Made by a program: the position numbers and the translations under genes | From: Rapana venosa | Taxonomy: Eukaryota > Mollusca > Gastropoda > Neogastropoda > Muricidae | Assembly: GCA_028751875.1 (NCBI GenBank) | Contig: CM054144.1 | Coordinates: 16,762,999 to 16,826,998, forward strand | DNA length: 64,000 nucleotides | Reading direction: 5' to 3' | Notes under the pieces: model-generated | Database searches by the model: none | What the model was told of the DNA's origin: nothing | The model's input: the letters and a program-made list of their open reading frames with translations, nothing else | In this document: positions 23,501 through 33,452 of the stretch, piece after piece | How positions within the stretch are numbered: position 1 is the first letter of the stretch | Layout of the letters: each line of letters begins with the position of its first letter

Positions 23501-24517
23501 AAGCGCAGTAAACAGAAAACTGCTTTGTTTTTTTTTTACTCAGGATCGCAGTTCCATAGTTAAACATCATTTTCTGAACAAATTACGGACATACCATAGG
23601 GGTAGATAGTCCTCCGCATGTAAAAAATAACTGGTGAAAGCAAAGCGAATAAGCACTTCCAATGGAGGCATATTACCTCCCTTGGCAAAATAGATGGTGC
23701 GACATGAATAGCAGACGACAGGCATTCTATCGGCGATAATACGATCTTTGGACACCCTTCTTGCTTTCATTTCTCATAAGTTTTATTTTGCATATCTGTT
23801 TAATCTATATTTCAACAGAAACTCTCACTCATGGTTCCCATTTTTAGGGCTTTTTAGGGCCTCCAGGGCTGTAGGTATCATTTTTATGGCTTTTTAGGGG
23901 CCTTATTTTGGATCTTCAAAAATCAGGGCCTTTTAGGGCTTTGTAAGATTTGTACGAACCCTGAAACAAACAAAAAAACCCAAACAACCAACCCAAACAA
24001 ACAACACCCCCCCCTCCCCCAAATCAATTCATTTATCTGGGATGCATGTGGGCTTTGTCTCTCTGTGATGTCTGATATTCCATCTTGTTGGTCCAATCTG
24101 TCTGATATTCCATCTTGTTGGTCCAATCTGTCTGATATTCCATCTTGTTGGTCCAATTTTTCTGTAATGTCTGATATTTCATCTTGTTATCCAATCTGTC
24201 TTGTCTAATTTCCTCTGGTTGGTCCAATCTGTCCGTTTTGTGTAATTACTAATTTTGTCTTGTTGGTCCAGTCTGTCTGATTTGTCTGATGTTGTCTCCT
24301 GTCGGTCCAATCTGTCTGATATTTCCTCTTGTTCGTCCAATCTGTCTCATACTGTCTCTTGTTGGTCCAATCTACTCACGTGTCATTGCAGTGGTTGTCA
24401 CGGAGATGTTGTCAGTGACATCATCGGCCAGCTTGCGCTTCTTTTCCTTTGGCGAGCACACCGAAATCACATGATAATCCATTGCACTGTTACTGCCTAC
24501 TTCGGTTTGATTGTAAC
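4764..24517 (-). CDS. C-terminal part of an unrecognised multi-exon gene (four phase-matched exons)
   Basis: Exons, read on the minus strand: 24517-24380, 21967-21757, 6993-6911 and 4823-4764. Each has GT-AG borders and the phases chain (1, 1, 1, 0) to one open frame ending in TGA at 4766-4764. The exon 1 piece carries a basic cluster (KEKKRK) that could be a nuclear localisation signal. The second begins glycine-rich and contains SIPRSDHVFQTEEW and CTEGHYFVADHSGKYSCS. The third reads KVIHLWRFDKEQKKLYV, and the fourth EYLTVQQYLQEFDFKSCRQ then stop. Strand-like blocks such as KVIHLWRF could fit a beta-propeller, but I cannot name the family. The 5' exons are missing or unrecognised. The 14.8-kb intron between exons at 21757 and 6993 is packed with mobile elements. 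The exon chain is inferred from splice sites and phase; a skipped small exon is possible. Confidence 0.6.
5103..5455 (-). mobile_element. SINE, family D (minus orientation, truncated head)
   Basis: Shares the blocks GAGATTTCTCTGCGTGAAAT, the GGGAGAGCGCGTCGCC core and TCTCATCCGAAAGATTAGCG with copies at 40420, 44455 and 62345. The copy at 62345 is in the opposite orientation and shows the tRNA-like head. The 3' tail here is the (ATTTC)n-like run at 5103-5125. Confidence 0.75.
6459..6571. repeat. Compound (GA)n followed by poly-G
   Basis: About 85 bases of near-pure GA dinucleotides run directly into roughly 22 G. The same order on the + strand recurs at 28809-28876, 54267-54302 and 59749-59800. 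The ORFs across it are artefacts of the repeat. Confidence 0.95.
6715..6895 (-). mobile_element. SINE fragment, family E head and body
   Basis: Read on the minus strand, a tRNA-like start (TAGCTGAGGGG, then GTTTGAATCTTG) leads into a body with TTAAGGGTGGAGACTTTTAT and a following block that parallels the + strand copy at 30205-30470. It ends 16 bases from the exon at 6911-6993, close to that exon's splice donor. Confidence 0.55.
6994..9290. other. Intronic stretch with no supported gene; one SINE head
   Basis: Part of the large intron of the minus-strand gene. I see only a minus-strand SINE head at about 7585-7700 (AACCACTAGGCTATCCAGC is its inverted A-box side, preceded by the body start). 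There is no other coding or RNA signal; the short ORFs lack splice support and are not conserved-looking. Confidence 0.5.
9291..9478 (+). mobile_element. SINE fragment, family A body with tail type 2
   Basis: Starts inside the body (CAGAACATCTTGTGCACACG) and runs through AAGAGTAGGCCATTTC to the type 2 tail, CTCACCATTGGTGTACCTTG then GAGCTCCAGCC. The head is missing. Complete versions with this tail are at 60543-60957 and, inverted, at 50345-50731. Confidence 0.75.
10545..10685 (-). CDS. Short basic ORF inside the DNA transposon, possible first coding exon
   Basis: A splice-acceptor-like TTTCAG immediately precedes G and an ATG at 10685. The frame begins with a lysine- and arginine-rich stretch containing ARKLSNAERCRAYREK, a composition typical of N-termini of transposon-encoded proteins, then turns into phenylalanine-rich sequence and stops at 10545. 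The latter part may be intron read-through, with GTGTGTAA as a weak donor after the FFFLFVL stretch. A possible 5' exon lies at 12066-11999. The product is unknown; this may be a remnant of the element's own gene. Confidence 0.35.
   Translation of the reverse strand: MARVPTKKARKLSNAERCRAYREKIEKFFFLFVLVCKPIPDYFPCY
11999..12066 (-). promoter_or_regulatory. Possible promoter and 5' non-coding exon of the transposon gene
   Basis: Read on the minus strand, a palindromic E-box (CACGTG, about 12061-12066) is followed by a stretch ending in a strong donor, AAAAG|GTGAGTGG, with GT at 11998-11997. The next acceptor in the same direction precedes the ATG at 10685. This is a plausible capped first exon inside the element; there is no TATA box I can point to. 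Confidence 0.3.
12749..13756. other. AT-rich intronic stretch, no gene seen
   Basis: Lies between the DNA transposon and the 3' end of the DUF7869-type gene; part is probably that gene's 3' UTR. A CAG|GTAATG donor-like site (minus strand) near 13650 could mark a 3' UTR intron. There is no coding exon I can support. Confidence 0.4.
16677..16773. repeat. (GT)n microsatellite
   Basis: Nearly pure GT dinucleotides for about 97 bases with a single interruption (TGTTGTG near 16698), inside an intron of the DUF7869-type gene. A short (CA)n run lies about 55 bases downstream, so the two could pair as an inverted repeat. Confidence 0.97.
17050..20255 (+). mobile_element. Full-length RTE-like non-LTR retrotransposon
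   Basis: The insertion is bracketed by a 12-bp target-site duplication, TAGCTATACTAT, at 17038-17049 and 20256-20267. The 3' end is a short (GATA)n tail (20237-20255) directly after the coding region, and the 5' end has a short leader. A single polyprotein with an endonuclease, then a reverse transcriptase, a very short 3' UTR and a microsatellite tail is the usual layout of RTE-type elements. The clade call is inference from layout. It lies in the first intron of the DUF7869-type gene, opposite to that gene's strand. Confidence 0.92.
17193..20246 (+). pseudogene. Endonuclease-reverse transcriptase ORF with four frame shifts
   Basis: The endonuclease (APE type) shows TWNVRTL (about 17346), LCEVRW, QAYAPT, GDWNAKVG (about 17757), WTWHSP, QIDYIMV and SDHDLVMM (about 18050). 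The reverse transcriptase shows EEQAGFRAGRSTTEQ (about 19037), FIDFKKAFDRVW (about 19142), GVRQGCLLSPTLFN (about 19315) and the catalytic FADD box (19445-19456), a YxDD variant. The C-terminus has KLKWYGHVTRSQ and RRGRPRKSWEDN. The frame changes near 17460, 17694 (a lost base), 18722 (a lost base) and 19510 (an added base). All domains are otherwise complete, so this is a young copy broken by single-base indels, or carries assembly errors. Confidence 0.9.
20494..20548. repeat. (CA)n microsatellite beside a splice donor
   Basis: About 55 bases of CA repeats with one ATGCACGC interruption. It ends 30 bases from the minus-strand donor at 20578, so it lies at the very start of intron 1 of the DUF7869-type gene. 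Confidence 0.95.
22001..22275 (+). mobile_element. Chimeric SINE: family D-like head, tail type 2
   Basis: The A box TAGTCTAGTGG (22010-22020) and following AACACACCTGTTTAGAAAG resemble the family D head at 62345. The 3' end (CATTAATGGTGGGTAAAAGG, then TTTCACACTGGTAAAC and CAGAGCTCTAGCC) is the type 2 tail otherwise linked to family A bodies. The middle is unlike either. Confidence 0.5.
22351..23963. mobile_element. hAT-like non-autonomous DNA element
   Basis: The left end CAGGGTTCATACAGACTTGT and the inverted right end CAGGGTTCGTACAAATCTTA match at most positions. Both are followed inward by repeats of the form TTTTAGGGCYTTTTAGGG. The flanks are AAACAAACA at 22342-22350 and 23964-23972, a 9-bp match (8 bp would be usual for hAT; the A/C-rich sequence may add one by chance). 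CAGGGTTCGTAC termini are common among animal hAT elements. No transposase frame is visible in its 1.6 kb. It sits in the intron between host exons at 24380 and 21967. Confidence 0.75.
24060..24378. repeat. About 30-bp minisatellite touching a splice donor
   Basis: About ten diverged units built on TTGTTGGTCCAATCTGTCTG, with ATATTCCATC or similar between them. The last unit runs to within two bases of the minus-strand exon at 24380-24517, so the intron's donor (GTGAGT) is followed at once by repeat sequence. Confidence 0.9.
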
Positions 24518-25489
24518 CTGCAAAAAACAGAAGATCTGGATGATCAGATGACTACACATGTTGTGGCTTATTTTTAAAAGAAACAATGACCCCCCAAGAA
24601 ACAACAACAACAACCGCAAAACACCCCCCTTCCCCAACACACACAAAAAATAAATAAAACACACACACACAATCCCTACTCTTACCATAGGTAAACAAGC
24701 AAAACAAACAAAAATAACACCAAAGCACCAATCTAACTTCCACTCTTCCCCTTCTCACTAACACCCCCCCCCCCCCCCCCCTTCTCCAAAAAAAACCCAA
24801 ACAAAAAACCCACCCAAAGAGGAGAGGGAGAGTAAACTGAAATTTCAAAACAGACAAAGAAGAAAGAGAAAGCAGAGAGAAGGAAATATTAAATTATTTT
24901 GTTCCCCAACCATTCCATGTCATGTAAACAAAAAGATCAGAACTATTACAATTAAAAGAGGGTTCGCCACTGACTTTCATAGAGAGCATACAATACAACA
25001 TGTCTATATAGATATACATGTATACAGGGACAATATTCTTCTAATAGTACAGCTGAGTGACAATGACTGTGTTGGTAAAGATACACGGCTTGTCAAAAGG
25101 ACAAGATTATCTGTGAATATATTCAAAAGCTGCTGGACCTGAATAAAGGGTAAATATAACATATCTATCTAAAAAGCAAAAGGGCGGAGGGTGCTGCAAC
25201 ACACTACAGCTGCCTGGTCACACCTTGGCTTGATATTTCTATCTTTTTAGATATTTTGGGGCTGTGACTGTGTCTGTAGGCACAGATGGTCATACAAAAG
25301 AAAAGTATTTTCTTTCAGTAGCTGTTGGTTGACCACTCGTATAGATCTATTTCTGTATTACTATCACATCAGAGTAAACTAGTTCTCACCTGTGTAACAG
25401 ATGGCTGCTTATAGTTATGCGCAATTGGAGATATATATCAACAACAGCTGTGTGATAATTATGGGTTTTTTTGTTATACTGTAGTACTA

Positions 25490-25620
25490 TTGCAGTGTAT
25501 TGCACTGCATTCTGCTGCATTGTATTGTACTGCATTGCATTGCACTGCATTGTATTGTATTGTGTTCTGTAGCACTGCACTGTGTTGCATTGTATTGTTT
25601 TGTACTGTGTTCTTGAAAAT
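25490..25620. repeat. Degenerate TGCAT/TGTAT repeat
   Basis: About 130 bases of interchanging TGCAT, TGTAT and TGCAC pentamers. The long ORFs on both strands here are a consequence of the five-base periodicity and are not genes. Confidence 0.85.
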
Positions 25621-25692
25621 TCATGATCTATGGACAGACAAAAATGTATGTGGACACAGGTGCCTAAACAAGACACAGACAATACACATGTC

Positions 25693-25723
<31 letters not shown>

Positions 25724-26908
25724 CTGAATTCTTCTACCAGATCTTGAACTAAAGTTAAAACACAAAAAAAGGACACCTCTAGGTGATGAAAGTAAATACC
25801 GTGTAAGTACAGACAACAATAATAATCCTAATTCAGTTATGACTGTGTCTCTGTGAGTGAGTGCATGTGTGTGTGTGTTTGATTTCATTTTACCTCTCTT
25901 CATAAAATGTGATATTAGACACATTAAAAAAAAGGTGTAGGGGAGGGGGGGGAGGAGATCTAGGAGTGGGTAGGGGATTAATGTATTAATTAAATCTACA
26001 CAGAACTGTACGAAAATGTAAACACAAATAATTCTTGAGTACAGAATAATAAAAAATCCCAATTTCTTAAAGAATCTAACGAATGAACAATAAAACTATT
26101 TGTAACCGTAACCAACCAGAGAAAATCTAAATCACATAAGGATAATATCTTTAAAGTCCATAATAATCATAATATTAATAATGAACCGACTGGACTGTGC
26201 AATAATGATTTGAAAAAATTATACTTCAATGAAAGATCACTGAATATAGCTGATGACGATGCTGAGGTACGAACAGGTACGTAACTTTTCTGCATACTGC
26301 ATATCATGATCAAAAGTTATACTATGGCCATAAATGCATGAAACATGTTCAACATATTTTGTCTTAAAACAGTTCAATTCCCATCTACAAGCCAGAGAAA
26401 CAATTGTGTTTTACATGATAAAATCGGTTTAATATATTTTAACAAAACGCTCATATTTTATCATCTCTTCATATACGTTTAAACAAACAAGTCTTTTTTT
26501 CACATTGGAATAACTTTTGCTGTGCTTTTTGCATGATCTGATAACATTTGTGTAGTGACAAGTAGAGTTTTAATTTTGCCATGTCTATTAATTGTTATGT
26601 GTATGTGTGTGCATGTGTGTGTGTGCATGCTTGTGTGAGTGTGTGCATGAATGTGTGTATACATGTGTGTATGTGTGTGCATGCTTGTGTGAGTACATGC
26701 GTCTGTATGCAACTGTGTGTGTGTATAATGTGTGTGCATGCTTGTTTGAGTGCGTGCACCGTGTGTGTGTGTGTCTACTCATCATCAAAGATAATGATAC
26801 AGGATATATAATTTCCATAATGGATAAAAATCCAAACAACAGGAAAAATAGACATCTGTGAAAACATAAACCGACTATAAATTAAGTAAAAACAAGCCAA
26901 ACCCAAAC

Positions 26909-26990
26909 CTGGGATGATACTAGATGACGAACCTGCAATAGCTGTTAACATTACGTTTGATCCTTGAAATTGTATGTGTACAGATTTTCC
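26909..26990 (-). CDS. Candidate upstream exon of the unrecognised gene
   Basis: An 82-base open stretch encodes GKSVHIQFQGSNVM... and a serine run (AGSSSSIIPG) and ends CCCAG|GTTTGG. One base is left over, which is exactly the phase needed by the exon starting at 24517; the joined reading would be ...IIPGYNQTEVGS. The acceptor (CTACTAAG) is poor and the base composition is AT-rich, so I hold this loosely. An alternative acceptor lies near 27050. Confidence 0.3.
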
Positions 26991-28808
26991 CTTAGTAGGT
27001 AGTATACCAATAATTAATGTATAACTATAAACTATAATGCATTTCCCTGCAGAGTTTGAGTAGGATAAAAATAAAAATAAAACACACACCCAAAAAACAA
27101 ACTTCACAAGCTATTATCTAAATCAGTGTTTAGAAAAAAGGTTTTAGACAGGTGATCAACAGAAGCTGAATAAAGACTGAAAAAGGGTTTAAAAGATTTC
27201 ATTTTTTAATGAAACTTTTTTGTTCACACACAATACCCCCCCCCCCCCCCCCCAAAAAAAAAAATATATATATAAATAAATAAATAAATAAAGAACAAAC
27301 CAAAAAGACACCATCACCAACAACAAAATAACAATGAAACAATACTGGTAATTTTTTTTAAGGCATGTATGATCAGCAAAATATTTTTAAAAAATAAACG
27401 CTGAAAGAGTCAGAACTAATGACTGTAGCCATCATCATTGCTGCAGTGCAATCTGAGACATGTCCACTTATTTGAACAAGCACTCTCACTCTCAGAAAAC
27501 TGTAAACCTACTTTAAAAAGGAAAAAGGTGCACAGTTGCCAGTGAGTAAGAAGACACCATTCTGTCAACTTTGGTATGTCTGCTACGTTAATGATATACT
27601 GATAAAATCACATTTCTCCCTGACATTCTTCAACAAATAACCTAAATATATAAAGGGTGGGGTGGGGGGGGGGGGAGCTGTGGTAATAATGCACTGACAT
27701 ATAATAAAGCAATCATACACTCACAAAACATCTGTTTGTCAACACGATCACAGATTCCACTCTGTCACATCGATACACTGCAAACTCCAATGCACACACA
27801 AATACACACACACACCAGTCTCAGATAACATCAGTGAATATATGGGCGAGTTCGCAAACATTCCGTGCACAACAAACTAATCATGATGAAGCAAAAAAAG
27901 AAAAAGAAAAAAAAAAGAAAAAGGTCATCTCACTCAGATTGCCTGAATCATAAAATGAGACCATGCCTATGCTCCCCTCCTCTCCCCCCCAGCCCTGAAT
28001 AGAAATGTCACTTTATGACTGTGTACCAGCTCCCTATGTATACTGCTTTGAAAGCAAAATGCTTGCTGTGCTTGACTGAGTTTTGTTCTAAGACAAGGCT
28101 AGCTGCCTGACACAGCTCACTGAAAAGGCCCTGATCAAAACGACCTGCTGTACATCACATGTATCCGTGAGAGAGAGAAAAGCAATCTTTGTTGGTATAT
28201 TTCATTCAAACATGCTGAGTATTTCTAGTGGTTCTTTTATTTCACTGAAAGTATCTAAGCATACATACCCACAACAGAACCACTGATTATGTTCCATCAC
28301 AAAAATCTATCACTGTATTACCACACATGTATGCATGCATGCACATGTGCACGCACACCCACATCCACACCCCACAACACATCCTTGCACACACACACAC
28401 ACACATGCACGCACATGTGCGTGTGCACACACACACACTAACCTCAGGTGTCGTCAATACAGTAGACTGTCATCTAGAAAGACGGAGTCTGATTCCACTG
28501 GAAGCATGAAACATTACTATTTCGAAACAATCATGGGTCAAGTTTCGTGAAGGAGAAGGCTTCTTTCACTTTCAATTCACGCTCTCTCAGCTTACGATTC
28601 AGCTAGTTTCACATCAAACAATTTCATGGCCTGGTTTCACTGCCCCATTTGCCAAGTCAAGTGGAAACACTTGTGCTAAGGGTGTGTTTGTGTGTGTGTG
28701 TGTGTGTGTGACTGTGTGCACGCACAAGAGAGAGAGAAAGAGAGCGAGAGCATTGAACTAATTGAAGCATGTGCGTGTGTGCATGGGTGTATGTGTCCAT
28801 GTGTGTGA

Positions 28809-28809
28809 A

Positions 28810-28859
<50 letters not shown>

Positions 28860-28876
28860 GGGGGGGGGGGGGGGGC
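28809..28876. repeat. (GA)n followed by poly-G
   Basis: About 45 bases of GA then about 19 G, with GACA/GAGA-rich sequence continuing to about 29040. Same arrangement and strand as at 6459 and 59749. Confidence 0.95.
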
Positions 28877-30204
28877 GAGAAACACAGGCAGAGAGACAAA
28901 GAGAGAGAGGGAGAAAAAAGAGACAGACAGACAGACAAAAGACAAAAAGACAGAGAGAAAGATAGACAGAAAGACAGAGATAGAGAGACAGACAGAGAGA
29001 CAGAGATAGAGAGACAATGAGACAGACACACAGACAGAGAACAAGATGGGGGAAGAAATGCTACCCACATTGATTTATTATAGGTTATAAACTTTTATTG
29101 GTGAAGATAAACAGTGTCAGGTGGGGAGACAAGAGACAAGAGGACCAAGGAGGACAAAACAGAGGCTGCGAAACTGAGTGAGGGAGGGTGTGTGTGTATA
29201 TTATTATATGTAACCCAGGCTCTCTATCCTTTCACTGTGTACACAGAGAGATTTGGACTGAGATTCTTTCTTACTAAAGAAAAGGACAACATTTGAAATG
29301 GCCGTTGACAAGATCTACTGATGTTAAAATCTTAAAAATTAAATAAATGTACAACGATAGATAATGTCCCAAATCAAACAGTTGTCTTTGTTGCAACGTG
29401 ACGTTTCATGCTTGAAATAAAAGAATAATAATATGTACAATATATTATTTGAGTCTTGTGACTGTGTGCATATGTGTGCCTGTCTGAATGCATATATGTA
29501 ATCTGTGCATGTATGTGTGTGCATGCGACGCATACTTGGGTGGGTGCATGTGTGTGTGTATGCGTGTTTAAGTATAAGTGTGTGTGTATATGTGTGCATG
29601 TGTGTTGTGTGGAGGTGGGGGTGTGCATGGTGTGTGTATATGCATGCATGCATGTGTGGATGCACAGAAAAAAGGCAGGAGAATGGATCAAGAAGGCAGA
29701 AAATAGACGAGGCGACAGGAAGAAAAGGAATAAGGCAGAAACAAAAAGAGGATACGGATAGAAAAGAGGGATTTCCCAGCACAGTTTTTAGAAGGTGGGG
29801 ATGCTACTTATAATAAACTGACAGGCCCCCGGCATCCCCATGAGGGGGGAGATGGGGAGGGGGGGGAGATGGGGGGGGAGAGAAGCTTTAATGACTTTAA
29901 AATAAAGTTTTGTCAAGGAAGAAAAAATTTTCATGTTAAAATTTTTTTTTTCTAGATTAACTGAGAAATGTGCACATAGGGCATTTGTTTACATGTCTTT
30001 CAAAGCAGCGAGCATTTGTGCTTTCCACACTGTGGTGCATAGTTGGGGAATGACCTTCCAGAACTTTGAGAGAGCTTTTATTTTATGATAACTGACATCC
30101 CTTTTCTTTCCCACCTAACTCCCTCAATCTTACTCACTTTCTTTTTCTCCAGCTCCTTTAGAAAGTGGGACACTGTAGCTGTGATGTGAGAAGAGCATTT
30201 TATT

Positions 30205-30470
30205 TCCATTTTGTGGGTCCATGAAGTTGTGGATTTGAATCTTGGTAGTGGCATTTGATTTAGTGAACTGAAGGTGGGAATTCTTCATATCTCTCTAGTC
30301 AACTTAAGTGCAGACCAGCTAGCACCTTACTTCCTTTCATGTGTTCATGGATGTATGCAGAAGATTAATAATGCACAATGAAGATCCTGATCCCTGTTAT
30401 TTGTCAGCATTTGGTGGATTACGGAAAGTATGCAAACAGACACAGTAAGCTCCATGTACCTGAAGAGGGA
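30205..30470 (+). mobile_element. Decayed SINE, family E
   Basis: Head remnant TTTGAATCTTGGTAGTGGCA, then CAACTTAAGTGCAGACCAGC, GCAGAAGATTAATAATGCAC and GATCCTGATCCCTG in the order typical of the family. The head and body block also occur on the minus strand at 6715-6895. Confidence 0.6.
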
Positions 30471-30494
30471 TAGGCCCTTCTTCTTCCTTTTTTG

Positions 30495-30930
30495 TCATGT
30501 TTCTCCCAGGGGAGGTTTGACATTGATGAGCCTTCTCCATCTCTCTCTGTTTTGAGCTTCCTCCTTCTTTATGCCCCTTTCTCTAAGACCATCTGCAATA
30601 CAGGCAGCCCAGGTTTTGCTAGGTCTTCCCTTTGGTCTCTTTCCATCCACTACGAAATTCATTGCTCTTTTTATGATGTGGTGGTCTGCTTTCCGTTGAA
30701 CGTGCCCAAACCAGCGCAGTATATTCCTACTAGCTACAGACTTCAGATCATCAACTTTGCACATTCCCCATAGTTCTTTATTCGTGATCCTGTCTTCCCA
30801 TTTGATCTTTGTCATGTAGTGTAGCATTCGGTTTTCACAGCTCTTCAACAAATGTTCGACGGTTTTTGTGAAAACCCACGTCTCCGAACCAAACAGGAGA
30901 ACAGGTCTAATAGCAGGCCTTGTATATCAG
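30495..30930 (-). pseudogene. 3' fragment of a non-LTR reverse transcriptase
   Basis: On the minus strand the frames RPVLLFGSETWVFTKTVEHL and KSCENRMLHYMTKIKWEDR, then LRWFGHVQRKADHHI and KRPKGRPSKTW, match the post-catalytic C-terminal region of LINE polyproteins (compare KLKWYGHVTRSQ and RRGRPRKSW in the element at 17050). A frame shift lies near 30850. The catalytic part is absent: a 5'-truncated, dead copy. Confidence 0.85.
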
Positions 30931-31599
30931 ACAGCGTCTCTCCAGTGGGATTTTCTGATTTCCGAGCAGACTTGCCAAGTTTAATTAACATGCCTAGGAG
31001 ATAGAGCCTGAAAAAATTCAGTGTAGTGCTCCAACAACTCCTCAGTGAGTTAAGAGTGTGGAAAGAAAGTAGAAAGTAGCGTATGCTGCTATGAGTCAAT
31101 AAAAGAAGTGAGTGCAATGCAAAGGATGTACCCCAAACTCCTCCTGTCCTGGTCCAATCCCCGTCAACTTAACTCAGTTTAAAACTGACTCTACATCACT
31201 AAGCACCAATACAGGCTATGATGCCTATGTGCTGAAAGAAAACATCATACAAATAAAGTACACAAAAATAATGTCAAATTTTCAACACATTCTTGATTCT
31301 TAGACTTACAGGAAGGTTCAAGATACAGTACTAACAAAATCAACCCTGCATATTTATTTTTTAAGTTGACAGTTTGCAGATCTATCGGTGTGAATTAGTT
31401 GCCATGGCAGTGAACATAGATTTTGTCAGCACAGGTGACAGATTTGACATAGCAACAGTACTGACACACAGTGACAATGACACACACAAGGTTTTGACCA
31501 ATCCACAGTCATTAGTGGTATCAAACACTTCTGCACATGTAATATACACAATTAATAGTAAATAATACATGCACACTGTCATGAATACACATAATTATG

Positions 31600-32430
31600 A
31601 CCCCACTACACACACATGGGATTTTTTCAAATGAGGGGCTGACAGAGCTGCAAAAAAGGGGGCAAGACATGATATGGAATCAATAGAACTGGATGTTCCC
31701 TTATCTCTACAGGAGGGATACCAAATATTAGAACAAACTTCATGGGGTAAGTTTAAAGAATCTGATCAATTCAAGGAACGATATTTTAAAAGTTGTCTGA
31801 CCACTGGCTTTATTTCTTGTTATATGGCTCCTTCTCAGACTCGCGTTTTATCAAGTCAAGTCAAGTCAAAAACACTTTAATCATCCCATGAAGGGCAATT
31901 ACAATACTGACAGGCAGATTGATACACATCAAACATATCAAAGACACAAAAGCTATATTTCATATTGGTTTTCAAATAAAATGTCACGAACACACACACA
32001 CACCACACACACGCGCGCATGCGCACACACACGCAAACACCCGCACACACATCAATTGTGAACACAATTTTAAACCCATTGACTAGAAGACATAAAAACT
32101 TATTTTTACGCACGCATATACGCAGCACGTACACACGCACGTACGTGTGTGTGCGAACACGCCCACGCACACCCACACCATACACCAATAATTATATGAA
32201 TTATATATTTTATATCCGTGAGAAGGGTTAGTTCACTATATTTTAGAATAAGTTAAATGCATTCCTTACAAAATTTTGTAAACATGTCAGATGTCTATGT
32301 GGGGATCATATTTCCAATACTCATATCATATTCGAATGCCCTATTGTAAAACCTTTTTTACCTACATTTTCTGAACAGTCTCTGGAAAATGTATTTGAAA
32401 ATCCAAGCTAGCCTTTGCCATTGCCAGATG
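31600..32430 (+). pseudogene. RNase H end of a LINE, split by a later insertion
   Basis: 31617-31850 reads SNEGADRAAKKGARH and following residues, the end of the RNase H domain (GNExAD..AKxGA) found in I- and jockey-like LINEs. After an interruption (about 31853-32220) the frame resumes with FCKHVRCLCGDHISNTHI and IFECPIVK, the usual C-terminal cysteine-histidine segment of such elements. The insertion is described separately. Confidence 0.75.
31853..32220 (-). mobile_element. 3' tail of a second LINE, inserted inside the RNase H LINE
   Basis: On the minus strand it ends GCCCTTCATGGGATGATTAA, then AGTGTTTTTGACTTGACTTG, a (TTGAC)n tail. The + strand copy at about 52640-52705 has the same end. 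The rest of the insert is a CA/CG-rich microsatellite block, as in the 3' UTR of the copy at 51.4-52.7 kb. A 5'-truncated insertion. Confidence 0.75.
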
Positions 32431-33337
32431 TTTATTGCATAGTCCACTTGAATATTTATTGTTGTTACATTATTGTTATTTCATGTTTCCACATTGATGA
32501 GTTTATATTTTGCTCCTGTTTAAAAGTATTATCCTTACTTTTCTAGGGGGTTTTTTGTTTTGTTTTTTTAATTTACAAAAATACCAGCACTGATGCTATT
32601 TTATACCTTTTCTCCTTCCACTTCTCTTCTTCCTCTCCCTTCTTTAACTTCCATTACACTTTCTATTTCCCTCGTCTAATATCAGTTAGAGTGAACAGAC
32701 GTTAAATTGAAGACAACAACACACGCACGCACCCACGCACACAGGGGCACCACACACACACACACATAACAGTACATACATCACCCAACAGTTGCAGCCC
32801 TCGTGCTGTGTTATTTGACAATGTTTACCCATCCTAGTCCTAGACTACCTCTTCAACATTCATCCAAACAGAAATGTAATTATTACTGGAGCGAAATAGT
32901 GAGCACCAGTCTCTCAAGCAGTTATTGACGTCATGGAATACTCGAATAGTGGGGCATCTACTTACCTTGTCTGGATCAGTTCAGATGTTGTTACAGTTAG
33001 GCTAGTTGCAGAACATTGAATCTTTTTAAGTACTCTTAGCTGGTAGCAACTTGTACTCAACCTCTTTAAAAAGTACTGTGGAGTGTACGGGAAAAACAAA
33101 TAATAAAGGGGGGGGGGGGGGGGGGGGGGGTCGGTCCAACAGACTTAGCCTAGCGAGATCGAAAGTCGAAACGTTTACAAAAAACAAACCTTAAAAAACA
33201 TTGCCAATAAAGTACTGACACAAATTACAAGGTTTCACAAATAGTTTCTGCATTACAAATGAGAAAGATTCCTCACCTAGGAATGTTTCTTCCTCTCAGA
33301 TTGTGTGAATTAGCGTCTGCTTGTTATACTTTTAAGG

Positions 33338-33452
33338 TTCGCGCCATGATCGGAAGCGATTTGCAATTATTATTATGTACGGAGCATGCGTGGCATTTTA
33401 CACACTGTGTAATTTCCGGTTAAGACTGGACACGAAAAGGTGTTTTCTGTCG
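33338..33452 (+). promoter_or_regulatory. Probable promoter and non-coding first exon of the AP-1 mu gene
   Basis: An E2F-like TTCGCGCC (33338-33345), a GCATGCG core (33383-33389) and an ETS-like TTCCGGT (33414-33420; ACCGGAA on the other strand) lie just upstream of a donor at CTGTCG|GTAGGT (33453). The next acceptor, TTTCAG|GG, is at 34229-34234, 27 bases before the start codon. TATA-less ETS/E2F promoters are usual for housekeeping genes. The start site itself is inferred. Confidence 0.45.

Larger units (their letters stand above)
24518..30200. other. Gene-poor stretch, possible 5' part of the minus-strand gene
   Basis: No firm exon apart from the candidate at 26909-26990. It contains degenerate TGCATTGTAT-type repeats, several CA/GT blocks (25694-25721, about 26598-26775, about 28326-28440, about 29463-29660), poly-C runs (24766-24781, 27236-27253) and the GA/G tract at 28809. 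A donor-like CCTGAG|GTTAGT on the minus strand at about 28440 could end a 5' UTR exon; this is weak. Confidence 0.4.

Noticed and set aside
28440..28600. Possible 5' UTR exon with donor CCTGAG|GTTAGT on the minus strand
   Set aside because: All frames are closed near the donor and no promoter signal is visible, so it is only a weak splice-like match.
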